In this document: positions 48,201-58,797 of the stretch, one piece after another
How positions within the stretch are numbered: the stretch's first letter is position 1
How the letters are laid out: each line of letters begins with the position of its first letter
Source of the DNA: Taenia hydatigena
Taxonomy: Eukaryota > Platyhelminthes > Cestoda > Cyclophyllidea > Taeniidae
Length of the DNA: 64,000 nt
Direction: 5' to 3'
Assembly (NCBI GenBank): GCA_036345935.2
Contig: JADWOT020000002.1
Location: 2,638,692 to 2,702,691 of the forward strand
Notes under the pieces: generated by a model
Seen by the model: only the letters and a program-made list of their open reading frames with translations
What the model was told of the DNA's origin: nothing
Databases searched by the model: none
Translations under genes and position numbers: made by a program

Positions 48201-48890
48201 ATGAACTACTCGACTAGTATTCAGTGTGAATTTTGAATTGAGGCGACAGATTGTGCTCGCCGAAAGTTAATGCAGCTGTCGAAAGCGTGTGTAGGTAAAG
48301 AGGTATAAGAATTTCTCAATCATGGATGATAGCTTCCATTTTACACTAACTTCACTTCGGTAAGGTCATTGGCAGAATTTTCAGTTTAAGGGCTGCCTAT
48401 AATAAAAAATGTACTTTAGCCACTGACTGAGTGGCAAGTGACGATTTTGTTAAAATTTATGCCATACGTTTCCTTGATCCAGCCAGAGCTATAAATATCA
48501 CCTAACTTGGAAAAAAAGCCTGCGTTTTTTACGAAACGTTGCTCGCACTTATTATATAAATTGCCCAAATCTGAATTCTGGGACCAGATCATGCCAATGT
48601 CAAAATGCTTACACAGCCTTTGTTTGGTTGAGCGCGCAAGGCTGATAAATACAAGGTTCGCTTTATCTGATTCAGCGATTATAGTTACCCTATCGTCTTG
48701 GCTGAACCCATTTATTTTATCGTCTTCCGATTAGCACACTTCCCGAAGCCTACTACCATTCGATGTCTGCCCTACTCGTATGAGGCAATAATGTCCAGTG
48801 TCTCTGTTTTATCGCCACTCTTATTGCGTCTTTGTTCTCTGCTACGAATTCAATAGTTGTCAACGTTTATTGGCGTGGCAGGTGCCATAC
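45291..48890. other. No supported gene
   Basis: The plus frames at 45763-46085 overlap and neither is supported. 46130-46210 and 46425-46440 are G-rich (ggtgg and gga blocks), giving low-complexity frames on both strands. No domain is recognised. Confidence 0.45.
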
Positions 48891-51800
48891 CAATTTCGAA
48901 GGACTAAATTGTGCTTATCTGGCAGTGCATAATCTCCGCTTAAGAGGTTATTATTAGATATGACCCTAATGTACACCTTGGAATGAACAGACCACATCAA
49001 TGTTCGCAGTGAAATCCTGAGAATTTCAATGCTCAATTTTATTGACAATAATGGCTTGTGTCATGTTGCATTGTAAAACCTCAAAATGGGCAACAACATG
49101 CTATTTTTACAACTCTGACCCTATTTCCCATGCTGCATCCAATCAAATACGTTGTAGAATTTCTTATTTTTGCCTCAATTTTCTAACGCTTTGATAGAAA
49201 TCCATCCTTGCGTGTAGCGGCAATCATGATTAAAACAACAGAAGTAATAGTTGCAATATATCTGCCAAACATTAAGCGCGTACCTACTCGCAGAGCACAC
49301 ATAGCCAAGTCTACATCTGTAGGTGGTAAGCTAATACATCTCATTCGGAAACTCTAGAAAACAGGCAAGTAAATTTTGGTCATCACATTTATAAATACGT
49401 GTGCACATTTCATTAAAATATCCAGTGATTTGCAAATACACGCCCAATTGTCGGTAATGTGGCATTACTGTGGCATCGTCTGAATTATCTACACCACCGA
49501 TGAGGTCTGACGTAACGCAATGCAATACGATGTTCTCATTATCATATCTGTCTAGCGACGCTCAATTGATTTTACATGATCAGAACTTCGCCAAAAAATT
49601 CTTTGCGATGTGTATATTTAAGACCTATGCACTGAGCACTTTAAACTTACTGAGGATTGTTTTAATGTAAAAAGGCAATAAATTGACATAGGCATTACTA
49701 ATACTTGCCGATTTCGCTCACAAAATTGCGAGTGCTTGCGTTCTACTAAATACATTGTGCCAAATGCCTGCAAAAACGGAAAACTAAGGCGTTGCAACAA
49801 GCACTTATTGCAGTACAAGTCTGATTATCGAAGAAATACTTACGGACATGTTGTGAACTCATATGATCTAAGAAACCTTCGAACGTCGGGTACCCTGCAA
49901 AGCATTTTATGCAGTAAAAGCGCATTTCTGAATTCGCCATTCTTCGAGCTACAGCAATGCAAAATAGAATGCGAGTATAGGAGGAGGTCGCTTGGAAGGC
50001 CAAAGCCACGACCGAAATGCAGCGCACAGGGAGGATTTTAATCAAGGGTTAACAGAATCCCACTCACAAATATGCATTTTGATGAAATGACTGAGAAGCA
50101 AACGGAAGTTTGCGAATGGAACGAGGCAGGCAGGGCATAGGCTGTGATTCAAAACTAAGATTGAAAAGAAGATTTTTGACAAATGAGAAGGCACGTAGCA
50201 AAAATAATGGAGAGGTTTGGTAATTTCTCTTACGTTTCTGATGCAACAAGAGCCTTCCGTAGGATCTGTAACTCGTTTGACAAGTCGGACAAGGCAATTC
50301 CACGATTACTGAAAAGCCACAAGCACACGTAAAATAAGGTGCTAAGACTGTGATGCCATTCGCCCACTTCGTTTGCCTATTGAGCATCCAATTATAATTT
50401 GGATCAAACAAGAGTTGTTTCACTTGCTGCGAGTAATTTATTCATAATCAGACACGGAATCAACAGGCATAAACACAAGTACTTATGCACAAATTCAGCG
50501 TTTTCTTGTGTGCATGTGCATATGCACAGAAACGCATGCTCATAATACATCCACAAATGAAAGGCGCCTCCTATGGTGTTCGCGAATTAAGTGTTTGAGG
50601 CCTGGGATGACGCCTGCGAAAAAGTGGAGCACACTGTGCATCTGTAGAGAGCCATCTTAAGGAGAAAAATGGCGAATCGCTCGAAGTCTCGTGGAAGAGC
50701 TTGTGGTAAATTTAATGAGTGAGTAAGAGGCTCTCCTGGATCTGTCCTCAACATTACATATGAGTAAAATACAGAGCAGTAGTCGACCTTATGCGCTTGG
50801 CCACAAATTTGCTCACTGTAGGTACGTGGTTAAAATGCGCCTGAATTCAGATGCCTAGTTCTTCGTAATGTACTCTAAATTGTCCATCAGGAAAGGCGTT
50901 TTTAATGTACTGAAAAATTCGAAATCTATCTTTAGCCTGCTTGACCTAGCCCTATCACCTTTTAACAGCAAGGTGCTATTAATCCTATTCTAGCCTACAA
51001 AGCATAGTAATAAAACAAAGGCTGTAGGCTGCCATTAATGTGATCCCAAATTAATAACTGTTGTTTATGTTCACGGCATTTTCGCCTCGGAGTATGTTGC
51101 GCCTTGAACAAGCTTAACATCTTGCACGCAGATTTTGGGACCTTGACTGACTGTCACCCCCATTTCTGAACTTATCACATCCTGATTGTCCGGAATATGA
51201 GATTTGCCTGGTAAGTCCTACTAACTGGTGACCAGAGGTAGGCTCAGGTATGCGGGTTATTGCATAGCAGACTTTCTGCCAAAAATGTAAGTGCCATGCT
51301 TCACTGTTAGGGATGCTTATGGGCAAAACATATGCTCTCGTGAAAAATAGGACTTGTTCTCGCAGGGGTAACTGTAAATATGCCCCCTTGCGTCGTCCAT
51401 TCCATCCCTTTACTCGCAACGGATCGGCTTCCCCCACCCATTCCTCGCAAACAGTGGGACATTGAAGGCGATGCTCACGAGCGACCTGATTTTTTCCCAC
51501 CTTACAGTAGTACAGCCACCCTCGATGATGGTCCTTGACTTGGTCGCGAGAGTGGGAGTCAAGAGTAATAAAAACGTTTCTGCTTTCCACTTCAGGAAGT
51601 AACTATGGCATTTTAAAGGCTGTGCAAGCATGTACTACTCCCAGCCTCTGCATCCAAGCTTCATTCGATCTATTGCATGTACCAACGTTCATCTCGAGTG
51701 TTTAAATGTACCAGCCCCATTTCCATGTTGACGGATGCTGTCGGACTTCTAATTCGCATCTTTGTCTCATTTCTGCTAGAATCGTCTCTTTTCTGTTTCC

Positions 51801-52480
51801 TTCTGCCCAAACTTACCAATTATATAAAAGGCGACTCGCTTGTCAATAATCTATGCCAGCTGCTTCATTTATTCTATTAATGGGTACGTCTAGAACGACC
51901 AGCGATCTGCTCAACAGAAAGTCGCCAATTACTTGTTGTGTTCTTGCATTGATGCTAGCTGAACATTTTGGCGAACCTCACTACTAACCAGACTTTGGAG
52001 CATGTCTATAGCGGAAGTGTTGACAAAGACCACTAAAAAGGCGAATTTTTTAGCTTCACATAAATTTGAGCTGGCTTTAGCGAGAGAAAAGTACTCTTCG
52101 ATCATCGATTGGCATCGAATGCGACCAAGTGAGCTCGTACAAATATGTATCGCACCAACCGATATTCTCGGCCTGGAATAAAACTCGCTGATTAAATCTC
52201 GCAACCGAGTTTCTGGTAAAATGCGTGGCAACTCGACTACCGGTTGTTTAATACACAAAGTAGCTTGCCGATAAATTAGCTGTGCTAGTGCTACAATTCT
52301 GGTGTATATATGAGACGGTTGGCTGAGATCCGCTTCCCTGTCTTCCTTCATCTCGGCCTGTCACTTTACTGTCTGTGAGCGATGGCGGTAAGGCAGACTC
52401 AATCGGCTGCACTCTCAGTAACCGGATATGAAGAGACCAGATCTCTAGGTTACTCCTTTGCAAATGTGTAGCCATATCAT
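48890..52480 (-). CDS. Tandem unit 2 of the array: C2H2 zinc-finger gene exons plus a conserved second exon
   Basis: This is the best-preserved unit. From 5' to 3' on minus: a frame at 52351-51929 (separate entry); an exon at about 50660-50600 starting MALYRCTVCSTFSQ; exon b, about 50432-50234, with PYFTCACGFS and the C2H2 finger CPTCQTSYRSYGRLLLHQK, ending at a GTAAGA donor; exon c, 49948-49844, with a second C2H2 finger; and a degenerate finger segment at 49525-49400. Exons b and c join in phase 1 without a break. C2H2 fingers bind DNA or RNA, so a nuclear regulator is likely, but the target is unknown. Start and stop of the whole gene are not resolved. Confidence 0.5.
49844..49948 (-). CDS. 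C2H2 zinc-finger exon (unit 2, exon c)
   Basis: This is a 105-nt exon, phase 1-1, between a strong acceptor (ttttgcattgctgtag) and a strong donor (GTAAGTATTT). It encodes one complete finger with C-x2-C-x12-H-x4-H spacing: FYCIKCFAGYPTFEGFLDHM followed by SSQH. Its partner in unit 3 is at 54068-53956. The competing frames on both strands over 49736-50045 are shadows of this exon and its intron. Confidence 0.65.
50234..50432 (-). CDS. C2H2 zinc-finger exon (unit 2, exon b)
   Basis: After the acceptor tactcgcag the frame reads through PNYNWMLNRQTKW and APYFTCACGFSVIVEL into the finger CPTCQTSYRSYGRLLLHQK. It ends at AAAC then GTAAGAG, in phase 1, matching exon c. Tyr replaces the usual core Phe of the finger. 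The C-x-C-G element before it resembles the preceding half-knuckle seen in some divergent finger proteins. In unit 3 the homologous segment has a TGA in place of the residue after the second Cys, so that copy is broken. Confidence 0.6.
51114..51590 (-). other. 158-codon open frame of uncertain status
   Basis: This minus-strand frame inside unit 2 is long for the window but within reach of chance. It contains RGWLYYCKVGKNQVAREHRL and LHFWQKVCYAITRIPEPTS, which look moderately protein-like, yet I recognise no domain. No matching frame was found at the equivalent place in unit 3 (about 55300-55500), which argues against conserved coding. Confidence 0.25.
51929..52351 (-). CDS. Unassigned exon family member, frame conserved with unit 3
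   Basis: The minus frame is open for 140 codons and starts in a segment reading YTRIVALAQLIYRQATLCIK. Its counterpart at about 56330-55909 aligns at DNA level. At the 3' part both copies stay open in the same frame: KKFAFLVVFVNTS here against VKSNSFLGFPRFFNAS there, and both reach VQL-x-x-M. Conserved frame under heavy divergence is evidence for past coding. The sequence is helical with no recognised motif. It lies upstream of the zinc-finger exons on the same strand and could be the N-terminal part of the same gene. Confidence 0.4.
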   Translation of the reverse strand: MKEDREADLSQPSHIYTRIVALAQLIYRQATLCIKQPVVELPRILPETRLRDLISEFYSRPRISVGAIHICTSSLGRIRCQSMIEEYFSLAKASSNLCEAKKFAFLVVFVNTSAIDMLQSLVSSEVRQNVQLASMQEHNK

Positions 52481-53890
52481 ACCATTAAGCCTAACATGGA
52501 TTTCGGTGAGAGTGGTCCATATGCTGCGAAAAGAAGGAAGGATTTGTGGGTGCACCTTCCTATCCTTTCAAATAATAGTTTCAGCATAAAGAACTTTCGT
52601 AATCGAATATACGAAATAACAGTGAAATAAATTATACAGGAGCACATTTGTTTAGGATTTATGATGAGTTACATTAAATTAGCCTTCATTTTACACATAA
52701 TAGACATTCCTAAATTGCTAAATCGAGCAATGCACAAGTTTTATTAATGCAGGTCAAAAGTTTGGGACTATGGGCCCAGTCGTCAGGCATATTTTAACTG
52801 AGGGGATAGTTGCCGCCTAATGTATTACTAAGAAGAGCGAGATCAAAGACAAAGCGAGAAATGAAACTAGGATATCTGTCTTGGCTTTCGCAAGTAATTA
52901 AGATGGTTTCGGTCGCCGAGGTATGTGTTAAGTTTGCTCTGCTTCCTTTCTACTGGAAGCTTGTTAAATTTCCGTCTGCTTTGCCAATCAGAGTATTTGC
53001 ACTCTGTATTTTGCAAACTTCAAAAGCTAAATGTCAAGTAGTCGGAGACCTTTTGCCAAAATTAATGCGCAATAGGTAATGTGATACTACGGGCCTAGTT
53101 AATGCTGCCACGTGTTGGCAGTGGCTAACATTCCAGTTTGGGCGTGAGAACACTCGAAGAATGGCCCTCTCAAAGAATTCGCAAGGCGTGATAATGCCGT
53201 CTAAAGTAAAATTTGGTTTCTCTAGCCTCGCGAATGTAATTTATGGCTGTTGGTACTTGAATCATTGACCACGCGGTTTTTACAGATATCAGTTTTTATG
53301 CTAGTTCATCGCTTTTATGGGAAGGCCTTTTGATATTTGCAAGTGAAAGCACTCTAAGTCTTGGTGGAGCAGGCAAAGCTTCGGGAAGACTAGATAAGGG
53401 CGCAAATGTTAAGCGATTCTAGCCTCACAACTCAAATAGGACAAGAAAGTGAAAAAATAACAAGATTCCTCTTAGGAGACTGCATGTTGACCACTAGGGA
53501 TGAGATTCGCATCTGATTCTGTAATCTGGGAATCGACACCGACTGTTGCGGATGGACGCGCTATGCAGCACAATTAATTAGTGTTCTATGATCTTCTGAA
53601 TGAAGTTTCAGGTGCTTTCATCCCTTTGCATAGTAGACGACACTTAGTTTGTCAAATCAAGCCTATGAAAGAGGTCAGCGAAAACTTACATTGTGGGATA
53701 CCAAATTCAACCAGGAAGAGCTTGACCACTTCTTACCGCAATCTGATCCGTCCACTATCAGTGGACATGACACATTGAATGCTCATTTCTATGCTGTCGA
53801 CAACGATGAAAAGATATAGATTTAATATAAAGCCTGCTAGAAATTTGTATATTTTGCCAGCGCAACAGCAGACAAGCGCATTTGCTCGAA
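52481..53890. other. Spacer between tandem units; no supported gene
   Basis: The 89-codon plus frame at 52810-53079 is basic and partly hydrophobic but lacks a recognised motif. The rest contains only short frames. Confidence 0.4.
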
Positions 53891-53899
53891 TAATCTTCA

Positions 53900-56600
53900 T
53901 CAAGGGTCTGCAAAGAAGGAGGAGAAGAATGCGACAAGTACATAACAGTTGTGAACTACGCTAAGTGGCTGAAGCAATGTCTGCAGCGCTGATGTGTTCG
54001 CATGTGATAATTTATTTCCTCCCGCACGAAGCACTCTACAAAGCAATCTGTGCAGTAGAGGCGCATTCCTGCATCCACATTTATTTGAGTTCCAACATGG
54101 CAAAATATGGTATGGATTTGGGAGTTTGCGTGCGACGCCAAGGCAATGGCTGCAGAGCAGAGCACACACTGAATTTAATTGGAATTAAGCAGACGCAAAC
54201 TCACGAAAACGTGCTCTGATAGCATGACTGAGAAGTAAATTAAAGTCTACAAATAGAGTGAAACACAGACAGTACACATCGCGATTCCAGACTGTTTCAA
54301 AGTGTAAAAGTGCTTTTGATGTATGTGTTTGGGCATAAAGCAAAGATAGTACTTTGATCATGCAAGTTTCTCTGCTTTTGATGCAATGAAAGCATTCCAT
54401 GGGTTCTGCGACAAGCTCATCGAATCGGACAGTGGTCGCACATATTTGCTGAACTGCGTGAACCATATGCAGGCTGAAGTGGTGAAGTTTTTTTGACGTT
54501 TGGAGTAGCGATCCTATTAAGTGGCTGACAAAACTGAGATTCGCATGATTTGATCACTTGCTGGACAAGCGATTGTTACTCACACCAAAACACTCGCTGG
54601 TTCACCTAATGCGCTTTATCTATTAATGACTCCACGTGAAAACTTGCAATTAAACATGCATTTTCATGCCTGCATTTCGCACAAACATGCTTGCATATCA
54701 ACACGTACATGTGCATGGGGAAACACATCGGAGAAGTTAAGAGCGCCTACTTTGCGGCTGGCTTAAGAAGCGTCTTTGGCACAAAGTGGTGACCCTGTAC
54801 GCCCTGGGACATAGAAATCCGTTCCAGCAAAAGGAAAAGCGAATTAGTCAAAACCTGCGACATTAATCGCAGTGCGCCTGATGTGGAAGAAAGGACACGG
54901 ACTAACTCCCTTCTATCCTCGCATATACCTTAGATGCAGAAAAGCTATAGTCATATATTGGTCAAAACTTGAAGTGATACAGGCACCTGAGTAAGACTCA
55001 CCGAATTATAATTGCTTCTTAGCACCCTTCAATAAGTTTGAAGATTATTTGCCTGCAGGGCTAATTAATTACACCTGGTATTATAAAGTTGTTGAAACAA
55101 AGGGCCCAAGGTTATCGTTCAAGTAAAGATGTGCAGGATACCACCTGATTAAACTGCAATTGTTATTTTGTCCCGAAGCCATTCTGTAGAACGCAGCTTC
55201 TGTGGTCTTGACTACCGCCTGTGATGCAAGTTAAAGCATGTAGAGTGGGGTATTAAGGTGTGGTTGTTACTTGCTGTAGAACCGATCCTGCTTGTTAAAA
55301 GGGAGGTCAAATAATGCGGGACATGAAGTCGATAAGTGTCATTGCGCTGAACGGTAGCTGATGTGATAAGTAAGGAAGGGCCGACCCCAAAATGGCTTTG
55401 AGGAGTAATTTCTGCACATCTATCGATTTTATTATCCGATTCAGGCTAAGCCATGTAATACTTGTCCGCGCATGGCCTAGAATGTATCCAAATAGGCAGG
55501 ACGATCCCACCAGCCATGACTGTCACCTCTGCCGCCAATTGTAAATAAGGTTTTCTGCAGCTTTAAAATTAAAAATAGCTCGTTTCTTGTAAAGACTTAA
55601 GTGCTAATGAGAAGAGATTGCGTTTCCGGCTGTTAAAATTACCATTCGTGACCTGATTTGCTTCAGAAATTCGTCAGAGCACAAGATCTGCAGGTTGCGC
55701 ACCAGCATCTCTTCATTTTATTTTAGTTCTGCCTGTTTTCCAGGGCCTTTCCTTTTTTTCTTTCCATCTTAGTTTATTGCTCGGCTAAAGGTTAAATTCC
55801 GCTTATCGACGATCCATGACGCAAGATCCAGTGAATGCATAGATGAAGCATTACAAAGGCTAGCTGCAGAGGCTTCGCTAATCTACTCTTTATGCATGCC
55901 GTTCTGCATTATGCGCGTCCTAACATCGGCAAAAGCTGTACACTACGCTGATTCTTTTCATCGGCTTGCGTTTTATTTTTATCTGAAGTGGAGGCATTAA
56001 AAAATCGAGGAAAACCGAGAAAAGAATTACTTTTTACTCCGTTTGCCATGCTGAATTGCTGAGGTAGGTTTTGGAACGGAATTATATTCAGTGATGACTG
56101 CAAAACGGCACTTAAGACGAAACGTGCTTACACAACTGCATATGAAACTGAGCATGTCCCTCGGTACCGGTAGATCCACTGAATGAACTTTGTAATTAGC
56201 TGGGTGTTGGAAGAGATGTTAACGCGATGAATGATCGCGAAGGCGATCAGTCTTAAACCACTTGTCGGGAGCAGCGGCTTTGCATTTGCTGATCTCAGTT
56301 GCTAGTGCTACTGCTCTGGTGCCTGTATTAAATGAATGAGACCTCTCTGCCTTCCAGACTCACTAACAAGTGTGTGTGCCATCCTTCTGTCAGTAAGCTA
56401 TCATAAAGGAAGAAGCCTTCACTTTTAACACTCCCAATGACCAACGATTGCGGCTATAATTGCAGATCTCAGCCTTGCAACTCTCTGCTTTTAGGCTCAG
56501 GATAAAGCCTTTGCAAAGACGGTTGAGGTGCGGTGGGAAGGAGTGCTGTAAAGAATCCAAAAATCGTAAAGATGTTACATTTATATTGCGCAGCCAGCAT
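53900..56600 (-). pseudogene. Tandem unit 3 of the zinc-finger array, partly decayed
   Basis: This unit lies about 4.1 kb from unit 2 and matches it in order. The finger segment 54068-53956 reads LYCTDCFVECFVREEINYHM then RTH, an intact C2H2 finger (C-x2-C-x12-H-x3-H), but the donor that follows it in unit 2 is lost. The exon b counterpart at about 54450-54350 keeps CDHCPIR and LSLHQKQR but has a TGA inside the finger. The upstream exon counterpart at about 56330-55909 keeps TRAVALATEISKCKAAAPDK and then hits a TAA near 56220 before the conserved tail. The unit is therefore probably a pseudogene, with one finger still intact. Confidence 0.55.
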
Positions 56601-57288
56601 AGTTGCATTAGAGAAGTGAGAGACCATCGATTCTAGGCTTTAACTAAGTGGTAACAGTGGAGTAGACTAATCAGACAAAAGGCTGCTGCAAAGGCATGCA
56701 GTTATACACGAATAGACAATAAGAGAACTATTTGTTAGCACAAAAGCAGCTGTACGCTCTTTTTGATAGTAAGGGGTGGGGTAAGAGCTGTTCTGCTTGC
56801 TATTTGCCGGTGGCGCAGAAATCTACTTCCGCCGTCAACTGTAACATGCAATCTACCACACACTGCTACTCAGCTGTTTGCCATTGTTGTGTGAGAGCAA
56901 AAGCTAAGCTTATCGGTGGACGTGGGAACACGTAAAGGAGAATAGAAATGGTGCGATTTTTCTGGTCGGAGTACAGTGGAACGTCCTCCACCTCCTAAAG
57001 TTTATCACATATTTCCATCTCAAATCAGGAAACAAACGCTTATTTACTTTAAATCACAGGGCGATTAGGATGTGTAAAACCGATGCACAAGAGTGAAGAC
57101 AGTAATTATCTGTGCCGCTGGCTCGATGAAAACAGCAGTGCTCGAGGATGTCGTCGACGTTTTCAAGTGTCACTTCTTCAGCATTATAGAGGGGCTATGT
57201 AGCACTTGCAACTGTAAGCACATGAAGTTAGGATCGGACGCACATGAGTGTGGAAGGAAATTGACAAGGATGTAGGTGCTGCCAATTT
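56601..57288. other. No supported gene
   Basis: The plus frame 57093-57275 is Cys- and His-containing (STCNCKHMKLGSDAHECG) but does not fit finger spacing. Nothing else is recognised. Confidence 0.4.
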
Positions 57289-58797
57289 TTACGAGAGAAG
57301 TGCAGGGCACGCGAATAAAGCGTAACGCTTTCGCAAACGCGTGTGCAATCGCATATCAATGAATGGGGATCGGGAGCAGGGAAGCAGGCAATCCATTTGG
57401 AGGATAATTTGACAATGCTTTTCTTTCGTCGAAACAATTGACGCCCACATTTTCCACTTTTCGATGACAAAGATAGCAATCCGGTCTGCTAACTCCAGTC
57501 CATGAAAAAAATTCATAAGATAATTTCCTATCTTAAGGTGACTTTAATTTCGTCCCTAGCAATTGCACGATGTGACAGAAGAGAAGAAGTAATTTTGAAG
57601 ATCCTATACATCTTTAAGATATTCGCTGTATGCATCAAGCACCAGATAATAATTTGGACTAGCCTACGGAACCCACCACAATCGCCATCGGTACGCTCAA
57701 ATGTGATCAGTTAACCCTGGAGAGTGAGATGGAATCTCGGTCCCGGAAAGAAATGCAAAAAATACAACCCTTAAAAACTTCGAATGGAACAGCTCCTTGG
57801 CGCCGCGGCTGTCATCGGCATTACAATGGACCCGAAGATGGTTCCCATGATGAGGCGAAACATTCATTAGGTTTACATCATTTTTATCATTGAACGACAA
57901 TCATCTCCTTTAAGGAAAAAATCTGTGACCTGGCCTTGCTTATTCGGATACAAGCGGCCTGATTAATCAACGCAGTTATGTCACTCTTTTCAATCTGCAT
58001 GAGCAAATTAGTAGGCCTGATTGCACGTACTGACAATCGGAGGATCAAGGTTTTATTTGCGCTTCGACGTCGCAAAAGATTTTGGTACATTTTTAAAATC
58101 CAAATGAGGGCTATGTTGGATAGTCACAAAAGTGAACATGAGAGCGGTTCCATAATGTTCTGTACTATACGAACGTCATGTACGAAGTAAACAAGGAAAG
58201 AAGAAATGGCTATTAAGAAGTAGCTACATAAAGAAAAGGCACAGATCGAATCAAGTTAAAGAGTGTGCGTGTAAGTGAGGCACATAGTTAGAAGGATGCT
58301 GGATTCTATCCTTGCTTTGGATAGTGTAAGCAAAAGCCACATGAGTTAATTTCTCATAAAAGTGGGAGAGAGGAAGGGTGGAGCAAAAGGAGAAAATAGG
58401 GCATTGATAAACGCAAGCATGAGTAAATGGCTTTAGCCACGTTTTCTTGCAGAAATTTACTTACTTGGGGTGGGCTGTAATGGCATATTTTCCTAGGAAT
58501 TGGAGAGTCTTAAAAAGAGCACAGGAGCTGCTAGTTTTATAAAGGCGCAAAGCACGTGGGTAAAACGTAAAACTTTACGAACATGTCTGCGCAAACATTC
58601 TTTGGCTGCGAATAAGAGACACTGATCACATTTGCTATCGTGCATCGGAGAATGAAGGCCGGGTGTAGAACAATATGAAATCCATTTGGTAGATAAATCA
58701 GTGGCAGAAGCTTACCATCCTGAGGGTGACTTGATCCTACGGCCTTCAGTGTTAGCACGGGGAAACAAAAGAATTTAATACTCCCTGCAAATCCCAT
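57289..58797 (-). repeat. Pair of local duplicates (57289-57516 and 58537-58797)
   Basis: The two segments align: gcagggcacgcgaataaagc near 57302 against gcaaagcacgtgggtaaaac near 58548, with further matches over about 200 bp, including aatccatttgg and aatccatttggt. On the minus strand both are open over the matching end (RLRKRYALFACPALL against DMFVKFYVLPTCFAPL). The offset is about 1.25 kb, so they are separate from the 4-kb units. No family is recognised; they could be exons of one decayed gene or a small repeat. Confidence 0.4.

Noticed and set aside
51114..51590. 158-codon minus frame as a gene
   Set aside because: No recognised domain and no open counterpart in the next tandem unit; kept only as an uncertain frame.
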